Shown: positions 1 to 8,127, numbered from the stretch's first letter. The stretch is DNA of 13,244 bases from an uncultured Eubacteriales bacterium (GCA_900321365.1 ONVT01000224.1:1-13244), one strand, 5' to 3'. Numbers and translations are program-made. Notes: generated by a model from the sequence alone, not told the origin.

Positions 1-1
1 C

Positions 2-352
2 CTGGACGGCGCGGAAGTCGTCCTGAAGGTTGCCGCGAAGGGAAAGCAGATCAGCTTCAGGAACGATACTACGGGAAGACTGATCGGATTCCTTGTTCCG
101 GCTGCCCTGGCTCTGCTGTTCGGGTATGGCATTACCGCGATCAAGAAAAGCTCGATGCAGAACACACAGAAGGCAAAGAACGCGGCAACCTATGTTGCCG
201 GTGACAAGATAAACTTCACGAGACGGGAAGACCGTTATATCAGGACCCTGGTCTCGAGAACCTACAGTCCGAGGCAGAAGAGCAGCGGCGGGTCCGGCGG
301 AGGAAGTTTCACCTCCTCCAGCGGCGGCGGCCACACAAGCGGATCCTTCTGA
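2..352 (+). CDS. C-terminal end of a TPM-domain-type membrane protein (5' partial)
   Basis: The reading frame is open from the window edge to a TGA at 350-352, so only the last 116 residues are seen. About 35 residues in is a hydrophobic segment (LIGFLVPAALALLFGYGITA) long enough to cross the membrane. A basic stretch follows, with several Arg/Lys and an R-x-Y-x-R-T pattern, and then a Gly/Ser-rich tail ending in GGGHTSGSF. A single late membrane helix plus a Gly/Ser/His-rich C-terminus is typical of TPM-domain (YgcG/TPM_phosphatase) proteins of Clostridia. The TPM domain itself would lie upstream, outside the window, so the family call rests only on this tail architecture. Methionine codons inside the fragment (for example at 155) are internal and should not be used as a start. 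A 204-base gap separates it from the next gene, so it is probably a separate transcription unit. Confidence 0.6.
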   Translation: MDGAEVVLKVAAKGKQISFRNDTTGRLIGFLVPAALALLFGYGITAIKKSSMQNTQKAKNAATYVAGDKINFTRREDRYIRTLVSRTYSPRQKSSGGSGGGSFTSSSGGGHTSGSF

Positions 353-556
353 GCAGTGTTCTATATTCAGCGGTATGGAAAAGCTGCAACGGATGAGCTG
401 AATTCAGTTCCCGGCTGCGTCGCGAAGCTCGTGACAAAGTCCTGATTCCGGGAACAGAGTCTGAGATAATAACTGGCGTTTACAGAAAAGGAAGCCTCTT
501 CCCGGGGCAGCAGGCGTCACGGGGAGAAACAACATGGAGAGGAGGAGATACCTGCT
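353..556 (+). other. Intergenic gap with an inverted repeat; no gene seen
   Basis: No reading frame with a ribosome binding site was found here. The stretch contains an 8-base perfect inverted repeat, GTTCCCGG (407-414) and CCGGGAAC (448-455). Its 33-base loop can form a small inner stem (419-423 with 431-435, one G-U pair). No run of T follows, so it does not look like a simple intrinsic terminator. A GATAAT hexamer at 465-470 could be a -10 element, but no convincing -35 sits 16-18 bases upstream. The gap probably holds the end of the TPM-type gene transcript and the promoter/leader of the cupin-apt-rel unit. I do not recognise a riboswitch class. Confidence 0.4.
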
Positions 557-904
557 ATGATCAGACATGAGGCAACTGAGTACAGGGAGCACATGCGTGA
601 CGGAAGAGGAACGGTCACGATTCATGAGATTCTTACCAAAGAGGAGCTGGACGGGCACGGCAGGCTGTATGCAAGGATTGTTCTGCCCCCCGGGGCCAGT
701 ATCGGCTTTCACGTACATGAAGGGGAGACGGAGCCGTTCTACATCCTGAAAGGGGAGGCGACATTCATCGACAATGATCGCAAGAGCGAGATTGCCCGTC
801 CGGGCGATGTCTGCCTGATCGAACCGGGCGAAGGTCATTCCATCGAGAACAATACGGATTCTGACCTGGAATTCATGGCACTGATCTATAACAAGGGACG
901 TTAA
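557..904 (+). CDS. Small single-domain cupin protein
   Basis: This 115-residue protein is one cupin beta-barrel. Cupin motif 1 is seen at residues 46-66 (G-x5-H-x-H-x4-E-x6-G) with H52, H54 and E59. Motif 2 at residues 83-98 matches G-x5-(P replaced by E)-x-G-x2-H-x3-N with H94. The four usual metal ligands (two His, Glu, His) are therefore all present, so a metal-binding cupin is expected. The substrate cannot be told: small cupins of this shape include sugar isomerases, dioxygenases and binding proteins. The start is fixed by a strong AGGAGG at 540-545, 11 bases upstream; an ATG at 534 is out of frame. It ends 14 bases before apt and is probably co-transcribed with it. No signal peptide is visible, so it should be cytoplasmic. 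Confidence 0.88.
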   Translation: MIRHEATEYREHMRDGRGTVTIHEILTKEELDGHGRLYARIVLPPGASIGFHVHEGETEPFYILKGEATFIDNDRKSEIARPGDVCLIEPGEGHSIENNTDSDLEFMALIYNKGR

Positions 905-918
905 CGGAGGGGCTGACA

Positions 919-1446
919 ATGAAGAAAGTAGAAGATTATGTAAGGACAATTCCGGATTTTCCGGAACCGGGGATCATGTTCCGCGACATAACCACCGTGC
1001 TGGGCGACGCGGACGGACTGGAGCTTGCGATTGATGAGATGCAGAAGCGGATCGGAGATCCGAAGGACGTGGATGTCATCGTGGGACTGGAGTCCCGCGG
1101 GTTTATCTTCGGGATGCCGCTGGCATACAACCTGCACAAGCCCTTTGTACTTGTGCGCAAGAAGGGGAAACTGCCCTGTGAGACTGTCGAGCAGACCTAT
1201 GACCTGGAGTACGGCAGCGCCACCATCGAGATGCATAAGGATTCCATCAAACCGGGCCAGAAGGTTGTGGTCGTGGATGACCTGATTGCGACAGGCGGTA
1301 CCGTCGCGGCGGCGGTGAAGCTGATCGAGAAGCTGGGCGGCGATGTCAGGAAGTGTGTATTCCTGATGGAGCTTGCAGGGCTGAACGGCAGGCAGAAGCT
1401 GGAAGGCTACGATGTGGAGACGGTAATCTCCTACGAAGGGAAGTAA
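919..1446 (+). CDS. apt: Adenine phosphoribosyltransferase
   Basis: Apt converts adenine plus PRPP to AMP and pyrophosphate in cytoplasmic purine salvage. The 175-residue length is normal for the family. The N-terminus carries the Apt-typical stretch IPDFPEPGIMFRDIT (residues 11-25). A GLESRGF motif lies at 56-62, and the PRPP-binding signature VVVVDDLIATGGT at 116-128 contains the two acidic residues and the TGGT loop that hold ribose-phosphate. A GGAGGGG ribosome binding site at 906-912 lies 6 bases before the ATG. The gene is 9 bases upstream of rel; apt-rel adjacency is widespread in Firmicutes and links purine salvage with (p)ppGpp metabolism, which draws on and controls purine nucleotide pools. 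No odd features. Confidence 0.97.
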   Translation: MKKVEDYVRTIPDFPEPGIMFRDITTVLGDADGLELAIDEMQKRIGDPKDVDVIVGLESRGFIFGMPLAYNLHKPFVLVRKKGKLPCETVEQTYDLEYGSATIEMHKDSIKPGQKVVVVDDLIATGGTVAAAVKLIEKLGGDVRKCVFLMELAGLNGRQKLEGYDVETVISYEGK

Positions 1447-1455
1447 GGATTCCGT

Positions 1456-3837
1456 ATGGAAGAGGAAGCAAGGGCGGCTCTGGAGGCCGGAGGAAAACTG
1501 AATAGAGAAAACAGTGTTCCGGCCGCCGGAGTGAACGACCGCCTGCTTTCCGACGCTGAAAACAGCGTGATACGGAGAGCCGGCTCTTCCGGCATGACGA
1601 TGAAGGACTTCACCAGCCCGGAGGAACTGTACGGAGAACTGGTGGCGGGAATCCGGAAGTATCATCCGTCCGGCGACATCTCCATGGTCGAGAAGGCGTA
1701 CCGGGTCGCGGATGAGGCGCACAGGGGCCAGAAACGCAAATCCGGGGAGCCCTACATCATCCACCCGCTCTGCGTCGCGATCATCCTCGCGGACCTGGAG
1801 CTGGACAAGGAGACGATAATAGCCGGCCTCCTTCATGATGTCGTGGAAGACACGATCATGACGGAGGAGGAGATCCGGGATCAGTTCGGTCCAGAGGTCG
1901 CGCTCCTGGTAGACGGTGTCACCAAGCTGGGAAGGCTGAATTATTCCACTGACAAGCTGGATACGCAGGCGGAGAACCTCAGGAAGATGTTCCTGGCCAT
2001 GGCGAAGGATATCCGCGTCATCCTGATCAAGCTGGCAGACCGCCTGCACAATATGCGCACGCTTCAGTACATGAAGCCGGAGAAGCAAAAAGAGAAGGCG
2101 AGGGAAACCCGGGAGATCTACGCTCCTATCGCGCAGCGACTCGGTATCAGCAAGATCAAGGTCGAACTGGACGACCTGTCCCTGAAGTACCTTGAGCCGG
2201 AGGTCTATTACGATCTTGTGGAGAAGGTCTATCTGAAGAAGGGGGAGCGCCAGGCGTTCATTGATGATATCGTGCGCAATGTCGAGGTGCATATCAGCAA
2301 GGCCGGGATCCACGCGGAGATCTACGGCCGGGCGAAGCATCTGTTCTCCATCTATAAGAAGATGGTGAACCAGGGCAAGACGATCGACCAGATCTACGAC
2401 CTGTTCGCGGTGCGTATCATCGTAGATACCGTCCGGGACTGTTATGGTGCGCTCGGCGTGATCCACGAGATGTACAAGCCGGTGCCGGGACGGTTCAAGG
2501 ACTACATCGCGATGCCGAAGCAGAACATGTACCAGTCCCTGCATACGACCCTGATCGGACCGGGAGGGACCCCGTTCGAGATCCAGATCAGGACATTTGA
2601 CATGCACCGGGTTGCTGAATACGGTATCGCGGCGCATTGGAAGTACAAGGAGACATCCGACGGGAAGAAGGTCAGCTCCAGGGAGCAGGAAGAGGAGAAG
2701 CTCACCTGGCTTCGCCAGATCCTCGAGTGGGGGCAGGAGTCGGACAACCAGGAATTCCTCTCCCTTCTCAAGAGTGACCTGAACCTGTTCAATGACAGCG
2801 TCTACTGTTTCACTCCGTCCGGTGACGTGAAGACACTTCCGAACGGATCGACGCCGATCGATTTTGCCTACAGCATCCATTCTGCGGTGGGCAATACCAT
2901 GGTCGGAGCCCGCGTGAACGGCAAGCTGGTTACCATTGATTACCGGATTCAGAACGGCGACCGGATCGAGATCATCACCAGTCAGAACTCAAAGGGCCCG
3001 AGCGCGGACTGGCTGAAGATCGTCAAAAGTACGCAGGCGAAGAACAAGATCAACCAGTGGTTCAAGCACGAGCGCAAGGAAGACAACATCATCCGGGGAA
3101 AGGAACTGCTTTCTGCCTTCTGCAAGGCGAAGGGGCTCCACCTGCCGGATCTGCTGAAGCCGGAGTACACGGAGGCAGTCACAAAGAAGTATGGCTTCAG
3201 GGACTGGGACAGCGTCCTGGCGGCGATCGGACACGGCGGCCTGAAAGAGGGGCAGATTGTCAACAAGCTCCAGGAGTCGTACAACAGGGACCATGCCAGG
3301 GCCCTTACGGATGAGGATATTCTTGCACACGCCGGAAAGGGAGAGAAGCAGAAGATCACGCGCTCGCGCACGGGCATCATTGTCCGCGGTATGGACGGCG
3401 TGTCGGTGCGCCTGTCAAAATGCTGCAGCCCGGTTCCGGGAGATGAGATCATCGGATTCATCACACGCGGAAGGGGCGTCACAATCCACCGGAAAGACTG
3501 CGTGAACATTACCGGAATGCCGGAGGAAGAGAAGGAACGGCTGATTGACGCCGAGTGGTCGAAGAACGCGCTCCGGGACGGCGGAGAAAACGGGAAGCTG
3601 TACATGGCGGAGATCCAGATCTTCGCGCACAACCGCACCGGCCTTCTTGTGGATATCACGAAGATTTTCACAGAGCGCCATATCGATGTCCGCAGTGTTT
3701 CGTCGCGCATGAGCAAGAGCGGAACGGCCACAATCACCTATGAGTTTCAGGTTCCGGGCCGTGACGCGCTCGCGGACCTGGTCGGAAAGATCCGCCAGGT
3801 GGAAAGCGTGATCGATATCAGAAGGACAGCGGGGTAA
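1456..3837 (+). CDS. rel: Bifunctional (p)ppGpp synthetase/hydrolase of the RelA/SpoT (Rel) family
   Basis: The 793-residue long-form Rel makes (p)ppGpp from ATP and GTP/GDP during amino acid starvation and also degrades it. The HD hydrolase domain (about 75-240) keeps H103, the H127-D128-x-x-E131-D132 motif and D195, so hydrolysis should be active. The synthetase domain (about 290-400) has an R-F-K-D motif at 346-349, the RxKD form typical of bifunctional Rel rather than the ExDD of synthetase-only RelA, then YQSLH at 359-363 and EIQIRT at 375-380. A TGS domain begins near 449. A Cys/His cluster (C656, C657, H678, C682) marks the zinc-finger/RIS region, and a C-terminal ACT domain covers about 716-790. 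AAGGA at 1445-1449, 6 bases before the ATG, supports this start. It gives about 45 extra N-terminal residues relative to Bacillus Rel; M46/M48 lack a ribosome binding site. Confidence 0.97.
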   Translation: MEEEARAALEAGGKLNRENSVPAAGVNDRLLSDAENSVIRRAGSSGMTMKDFTSPEELYGELVAGIRKYHPSGDISMVEKAYRVADEAHRGQKRKSGEPYIIHPLCVAIILADLELDKETIIAGLLHDVVEDTIMTEEEIRDQFGPEVALLVDGVTKLGRLNYSTDKLDTQAENLRKMFLAMAKDIRVILIKLADRLHNMRTLQYMKPEKQKEKARETREIYAPIAQRLGISKIKVELDDLSLKYLEPEVYYDLVEKVYLKKGERQAFIDDIVRNVEVHISKAGIHAEIYGRAKHLFSIYKKMVNQGKTIDQIYDLFAVRIIVDTVRDCYGALGVIHEMYKPVPGRFKDYIAMPKQNMYQSLHTTLIGPGGTPFEIQIRTFDMHRVAEYGIAAHWKYKETSDGKKVSSREQEEEKLTWLRQILEWGQESDNQEFLSLLKSDLNLFNDSVYCFTPSGDVKTLPNGSTPIDFAYSIHSAVGNTMVGARVNGKLVTIDYRIQNGDRIEIITSQNSKGPSADWLKIVKSTQAKNKINQWFKHERKEDNIIRGKELLSAFCKAKGLHLPDLLKPEYTEAVTKKYGFRDWDSVLAAIGHGGLKEGQIVNKLQESYNRDHARALTDEDILAHAGKGEKQKITRSRTGIIVRGMDGVSVRLSKCCSPVPGDEIIGFITRGRGVTIHRKDCVNITGMPEEEKERLIDAEWSKNALRDGGENGKLYMAEIQIFAHNRTGLLVDITKIFTERHIDVRSVSSRMSKSGTATITYEFQVPGRDALADLVGKIRQVESVIDIRRTAG

Positions 3838-3843
3838 GGAAGA

Positions 3844-4476
3844 ATGGCAAAACTCAAAGTACTGTGCCTGGAACTGGGTATGGTTATGACCAACACCTAT
3901 TTGGTATGGAATGAGGACACGAAGGAATGCGTCGTGATCGACCCGTCGGACGGTTTTGAGAGGATCGTGAAATGCATCGAAGAGAACGGCCTGACGCCGA
4001 AGGCGGTCTGGATCACCCACGGGCATGACGATCATTTCGGTTCGGTCAATGATCTGAAGCGGAAGTATAGCCTGCTGACGTACATCATGAAGGAAGAGGA
4101 AGAGGTCATCATCTCCATTCCGTACAACCTGTCAGGTGAAATGGGTCATCCGAGAGTGACGGAGCCGGACATGTTCTTCCTGGACGGCCAGACACTCCCC
4201 GTGCTGGGCACGGAGATGACAGCCCTGCTGACGCCCGGACATACCGTTGGCGGCGGGTGCTACTATTTCCCGGAGGAAGGGATTGTCTTCTCGGGGGATA
4301 CCCTGTTTGCGGGCTCCGTCGGAAGGACGGATTTTCCGGGCGGGAACATGCGTCAGCTGCTTGCTTCCATTCAGGAGAAGCTGATGACGCTGCCCGATGA
4401 CACGGTGGTCTATCCCGGGCACGGACCGGAGACGACCATCGGAGAGGAAAGAAGGAACAATTTTTTCCTGCAGTAG
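3844..4476 (+). CDS. Metallo-beta-lactamase-fold hydrolase, glyoxalase II-like
   Basis: This 210-residue protein is a complete small MBL-fold enzyme. The metal-binding motif H-x-H-x-D-H is present as H59, H61, D63 and H64. The remaining ligands are H133 in a PGHT motif, D152 in SGDT and H193 in PGHG, so a two-metal site is expected. The fold resembles hydroxyacylglutathione hydrolases (glyoxalase II), but it lacks their extra C-terminal helical domain. In Firmicutes these short versions are usually only called MBL-fold hydrolases, because the true thioester substrate is unknown. It begins 6 bases after the rel stop, with AAGGA overlapping the rel end region as ribosome binding site. An MBL gene between rel and hemZ is a conserved arrangement in Clostridia. 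Cytoplasmic; no signal peptide. Confidence 0.93.
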   Translation: MAKLKVLCLELGMVMTNTYLVWNEDTKECVVIDPSDGFERIVKCIEENGLTPKAVWITHGHDDHFGSVNDLKRKYSLLTYIMKEEEEVIISIPYNLSGEMGHPRVTEPDMFFLDGQTLPVLGTEMTALLTPGHTVGGGCYYFPEEGIVFSGDTLFAGSVGRTDFPGGNMRQLLASIQEKLMTLPDDTVVYPGHGPETTIGEERRNNFFLQ

Positions 4477-4567
4477 CCTGAGCCAGCCGACGGCAGTGCA
4501 GCAATGGCGGATTCAGACAGAATGCATAAGTTATTGATTGACAGTTCCTTAGATTCGGGGATATGAC
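4477..4567 (+). promoter_or_regulatory. Possible weak promoter upstream of hemZ
   Basis: This 91-base gap is the longest inside the housekeeping run. A perfect TTGACA (-35 consensus) lies at 4538-4543, followed after 18 bases by TATGAC at 4562-4567, a 4-of-6 match to the -10 consensus. If used, transcription would begin a few bases inside the hemZ start codon region, giving a leaderless or non-translatable hemZ message. It may therefore be a chance match, or may serve aspS. No terminator is seen here, so read-through from rel/MBL is likely. Confidence 0.25.
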
Positions 4568-6187
4568 ATGACGCCACTCTCAATCACGATCTTTCTGAAT
4601 GACAGAAGCTTCGAGTACGACGTCTATACGCTCGTTATCGCGTTTTTTCAGGGCGTTCCGACAAAGGTCCTGGATCCGGTGGAAAGGAACGGTTTCGAAG
4701 ACGCCTGCGATCCGGTACAGGAAAGTCATCCCGAAGGCGTTCCTGGTTCGCCGGAGGAGAACCATCCAGGATCCGTCCGCGATCCGGATGCGGACAGATG
4801 CCTGACAATAGAGGCCCTGATCCTTCCGGAACGAATCTGCCTTTCCATTCACTGCCCGGCGCATTGTCCGGTGCGCTGTCCGGTCCACTGCCTTCAAAGA
4901 GAGATTCCCCTGGAGCCTTCCGCTGACCGGGGCAGGGTGAAGAACCTGCTCAAACGCAGCCTCTATGAGATGCTGCGGGAAATCTGCAGAAGAGACCTTC
5001 CATGGGGGAGCCTGACCGGCATCCGCCCGGTAAAGCTCGCGATGCAGCTTCTGGAGGACAATGGATCCGGAACGACGGCATCCGGAAACGCCGGTCTGCA
5101 GGCCGGCCGGGAGAGTTATGCCAGGCAGCGGATGCAGGAGCTTTACTTTACCAGTCCCGGGAAGGCTGACCTTGCCGTTCGCATCGCGAAAAGGGAGCGT
5201 TCGATCCTGAGCGGTATCGATACGGCAAACGGATACAGCCTCTATATCGGGATTCCCTTCTGTCCGAGCATCTGTCTGTACTGCTCATTTTCCTCCAGTC
5301 CGCTTCATATCTGGAAAGACCGGGTTGACGAATACCTGGACGCTCTCCTTAAGGAGATGCGCTCCTGCCGGGAATGCTTTCCCGGGAAAACCCTGCACAC
5401 TGTTTATATCGGCGGGGGCACCCCGACAACGCTCACGGAGGATCAGCTCGACCGTCTGCTGGACGAGGTGGAGGAGAACTTCGACCTGTCAGGGGTGATG
5501 GAATTTACCGTGGAGGCCGGACGGCCGGACAGCATCACAAGGCCGAAGCTCGAAGCCCTCAGGAGGCATCCGGTCACCCGCGTCAGCGTCAATCCCCAGA
5601 CCATGAACCAGAAGACACTGGACCTGATCGGGCGGGCCCACACGGTGGAGGATACGGTCCGCGCGTATGACATGGCAAGATCCGCAGGATTTGACAACAT
5701 TAACATGGACCTGATCGTCGGCCTTCCCGGGGAGGGACCGGAAGAGGTCGACACCACCATGCGCAGGATCGAAGAGCTGGATCCGGATGACGTTACGGTA
5801 CACGCCCTTGCCCTCAAGCGGGCTGCGCGGCTTGCGCTCCATATGGACGAGTATGAGAAGATCTCATTCCAGGCCTCCGACCAGATCATGGAGCGCTGTG
5901 AGGACGGATGCAGGTCCCTGGGCATGACGCCCTACTATCTGTACCGGCAGAAGAACATGGCGGGCAATTTTGAGAACGTCGGTTACGCGAAGGACGGGAA
6001 GGCGGGACTCTATAATATCTTGATAATGGAAGAGGTTGAGTGTATACTGGCCCTTGGCGCGTCCGGCTCCACAAAGATCGTGCACGGGGACGGACGGATC
6101 GAGAGAATCGAGAATGTGAAGGACATCCGTAACTATCTGGAGAGAACAGACGAGATGATCAGCAGGAAGGCGGTCCTGAAGGGCTGA
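4568..6187 (+). CDS. hemZ: HemZ-type radical SAM protein (coproporphyrinogen III oxidase-like)
   Basis: The 539-residue protein belongs to the HemN/HemZ radical SAM family, which is linked to oxygen-independent haem synthesis; the exact activity of HemZ is less certain than that of HemN. The radical SAM cluster is C232-x3-C236-x2-C239, preceded by IGIPFCP. Family-typical stretches follow: GGGTPT, EFTVEAGRPD, SVNPQTMN, NMDLIVGLPGEG, and near the C-terminus YYLYRQKNMAGNFENVGYA and YNILIMEEV, which match HemZ closely. The N-terminal TLTGIRPVK-like segment (SLTGIRPVKLAMQ) is also typical. Unusual is a low-complexity linker at about residues 38-108, including a Cys/His repeat at 91-108. GGGGA at 4557-4561 is the likely ribosome binding site. 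The 91-base gap before it has a TTGACA at 4538-4543. It lies 31 bases before aspS; hisS, commonly between the two, is missing. Confidence 0.93.
   Translation: MTPLSITIFLNDRSFEYDVYTLVIAFFQGVPTKVLDPVERNGFEDACDPVQESHPEGVPGSPEENHPGSVRDPDADRCLTIEALILPERICLSIHCPAHCPVRCPVHCLQREIPLEPSADRGRVKNLLKRSLYEMLREICRRDLPWGSLTGIRPVKLAMQLLEDNGSGTTASGNAGLQAGRESYARQRMQELYFTSPGKADLAVRIAKRERSILSGIDTANGYSLYIGIPFCPSICLYCSFSSSPLHIWKDRVDEYLDALLKEMRSCRECFPGKTLHTVYIGGGTPTTLTEDQLDRLLDEVEENFDLSGVMEFTVEAGRPDSITRPKLEALRRHPVTRVSVNPQTMNQKTLDLIGRAHTVEDTVRAYDMARSAGFDNINMDLIVGLPGEGPEEVDTTMRRIEELDPDDVTVHALALKRAARLALHMDEYEKISFQASDQIMERCEDGCRSLGMTPYYLYRQKNMAGNFENVGYAKDGKAGLYNILIMEEVECILALGASGSTKIVHGDGRIERIENVKDIRNYLERTDEMISRKAVLKG
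4850..4891 (+). repeat. Short 12-base repeat inside hemZ encoding H/R-C-P-V/A units
   Basis: Three and a half in-frame copies of a 12-base unit (CAC TGC CCG GCG and variants) encode HCPA, HCPV, RCPV and HC, residues 95-108 of HemZ. With C91 this gives Cys at 91, 96, 100, 104 and 108. Codon synonyms differ among copies, so the expansion is not brand new. Confidence 0.7.
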
Positions 6188-6218
6188 CCGGTGCCTGAGA
6201 CTGGAGGAGTACAGAGAC

Positions 6219-8015
6219 ATGGCAGAATCGATGAAGGGACTCAGACGCAGCGTAAGGTGCGGTGAAGTCACCCAGGAGATGATCGGGAAGACACTGACCC
6301 TGATGGGCTGGACGCAGAAGAGGAGGAACCTCGGTTCTCTGATCTTTGTGGACCTCAGGGACCGCTCCGGCATCATGCAGATCCTGTTTGACGAGACGAT
6401 GATCGGCGTGGAGGGATTTGAGAAGGCACAGACCATTCGCAGCGAGTTCGTCCTGGCGGTGACCGGCGTCGTCCAGAAAAGGGGAGGAGCCGTCAACGAG
6501 AAGCTGAAGACAGGAACCATGGAGCTGTGCGCGACCGGGCTGCGGATCCTGTCCGAGTCCGAGACGCCCCCGTTCCCCGTGGAGGAGAACAGCCAGACGA
6601 AGGAGGAACTCCGTCTGAAGAACCGCACCCTGGATCTTCGCCGCCCGGACATCCAGAGAAACCTGATCGTGAAGAGCCGTGTCGCCCAGCTGTCGAGGGA
6701 ATTCATGGCCAGGGAAGGCTTCCTCGAGATCGAGACGCCGATGCTCGGGAAGAGCACTCCCGAGGGCGCGAGAGACTACCTGGTGCCGAGCCGCATCTAC
6801 CCGGGGTCATTTTTCGCGCTGCCCCAGTCCCCGCAGCTGTACAAGCAGCTGCTCATGGTGGCGGGGTATGACCGCTATTTCCAGCTCGCCAGGTGCTTCC
6901 GCGATGAAGATCTGCGCGCTGACCGCCAGCCGGAATTCACCCAGATGGACATGGAACTGAGTTTCGTGGATATGGATGACGTGATCGATGTCAATGAGCG
7001 CCTCCTTCAGTTTCTGTGGAAGGAAGTGCTGGACGTCGACATCCAGGTTCCCTTCCCCCGCATGAAGTGGATCGACGCGATGAACCGCTTCGGCTCGGAC
7101 AAGCCTGACCTTCGCTTCGGCATGGAGCTTGTCGATCTTACGGATCTCGTGAAGGACTGCGGGTTCGGCGTTTTTTCGGACTGCGTCAGAAACGGCGGTT
7201 TCGTCCGCTGCATCACCGTAAAAGGGCAGGCACAGATGCCGCGCAAGAAGATCGACGCCCTGACGGAATTCGTCCGTGGGTACGGCATGAAGGGTCTGGC
7301 CTATATCCAGGTGAAGGAAGACGGGGTAAAATGCTCTTTCCAGAAGTTTATGACTCCTGAGGAAATTGACAATCTGGTAAGCGCGGCGGGGGCTGAGCAG
7401 GGCGACCTGGTCCTGATCGGTGCGGATAAGTTCAAGCTTGTCTCGGAGACCATGGGCGCACTCAGGTGCCATCTTGCCAGGCAGCTTGAACTGATTGACA
7501 ACAGCCGGTTTGAGTTCCTGTGGATTGTGGAGTTCCCGCAGTTTGAGTGGAGCGAGGAGGAGAACCGTTTCCAGGCGATGCATCATCCCTTTACCATGCC
7601 GATGGAGGAAGACCTTGCGTACCTCGATCCGGGACAGGATCTGTCCAGGATCCGCGCAGAGGCCTACGACATCGTCCTGAACGGAGCGGAGATCGGCGGA
7701 GGGTCGGTCCGTATCCATCAGTCCGATATCCAGGAGAAGATGTTCGAGTGCCTCGGATTTACGAAGGAGCAGGCCTCAGAGCAGTTCAGTTTCCTTCTGA
7801 ACGCGTTTAAGTACGGCGTTCCGCCGCATGCGGGGCTTGCCTACGGGCTGGACCGTGTCGTCATGATGATGCTCGGCCTCGACTCGATCCGCGATGTGAT
7901 CGCGTTTCCGAAGGTCAAGGATTCCTCCGACCTGATGACACAGGCGCCCGGCGAGGTGGCTGAAAAGCAGCTGGAGGAGCTTGGAATCTGCATCCGGACA
8001 GATCCTGAGGACTGA
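6219..8015 (+). CDS. aspS: Aspartyl-tRNA synthetase
   Basis: AspS charges tRNA with aspartate in the cytoplasm. The 598 residues match the bacterial long form with a GAD insertion domain. An N-terminal OB-fold anticodon-binding domain (about 1-115, with LMGWTQKRRNLGSLIFVDLR) is followed by the class II core. In the core, QSPQLYKQLLM and the motif 2 region FRDEDLRADRQPEF (227-240) are diagnostic for AspRS. The GAD domain fills about 290-420. The core resumes with FRFE-like segments and EIGGGSVRIH, and motif 3 is GLAYGLDR (539-546) with the ATP-contacting Arg546. GGAGG at 6203-6207 precedes the ATG by 11 bases. It is the last gene of the housekeeping run; a strong hairpin terminator lies 83 bases after its stop. 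Whether it is discriminating or also charges tRNA-Asn cannot be told from this window alone. Confidence 0.97.
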   Translation: MAESMKGLRRSVRCGEVTQEMIGKTLTLMGWTQKRRNLGSLIFVDLRDRSGIMQILFDETMIGVEGFEKAQTIRSEFVLAVTGVVQKRGGAVNEKLKTGTMELCATGLRILSESETPPFPVEENSQTKEELRLKNRTLDLRRPDIQRNLIVKSRVAQLSREFMAREGFLEIETPMLGKSTPEGARDYLVPSRIYPGSFFALPQSPQLYKQLLMVAGYDRYFQLARCFRDEDLRADRQPEFTQMDMELSFVDMDDVIDVNERLLQFLWKEVLDVDIQVPFPRMKWIDAMNRFGSDKPDLRFGMELVDLTDLVKDCGFGVFSDCVRNGGFVRCITVKGQAQMPRKKIDALTEFVRGYGMKGLAYIQVKEDGVKCSFQKFMTPEEIDNLVSAAGAEQGDLVLIGADKFKLVSETMGALRCHLARQLELIDNSRFEFLWIVEFPQFEWSEEENRFQAMHHPFTMPMEEDLAYLDPGQDLSRIRAEAYDIVLNGAEIGGGSVRIHQSDIQEKMFECLGFTKEQASEQFSFLLNAFKYGVPPHAGLAYGLDRVVMMMLGLDSIRDVIAFPKVKDSSDLMTQAPGEVAEKQLEELGICIRTDPED

Positions 8016-8053
8016 GAGGCACATCCGGATTCTGCCCGACAGAAAGCGCTCTG

Positions 8054-8072
8054 CCTGTGGCAACCGCACAGG
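8054..8072 (+). other. Small hairpin between aspS stop and terminator
   Basis: CCTGTG (8054-8059) pairs with CACAGG (8067-8072) around a 7-base loop. No T-run follows, so it is not a terminator by itself; it may be a 3'-end stabilising stem of the aspS transcript, or chance. Confidence 0.25.
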
Positions 8073-8098
8073 TGGGAAGAATTATAGAATTATTAACA

Positions 8099-8127
8099 AA
8101 AACCTCCGTTTTTTAACCGGAGGTTTT
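8099..8127 (+). terminator. Rho-independent terminator of the housekeeping run
   Basis: AAAACCTCCG (8099-8108) and CGGAGGTTTT (8118-8127) form a perfect 10-base-pair stem around a 9-base loop (8109-8117). The right arm ends in TTTT followed by CTGG. The A-stretch on the left and T-stretch on the right make it able to act in both directions. It sits 83 bases after aspS and separates the housekeeping run from the exporter operon. Confidence 0.88.

Noticed and set aside
404..949. Minus-strand frame of 181 codons opposite the cupin gene
   Set aside because: The cupin gene on the + strand has a strong ribosome binding site and all metal ligands; the minus-strand product shows no family features.
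901..2880. Very long open frame on the minus strand (659 codons) opposite apt and rel
   Set aside because: It lies wholly antisense to two unmistakable conserved genes. Its product is Leu/Val/His/Asp/Arg-rich without recognisable domains, as expected from the reverse of GC-rich coding sequence.
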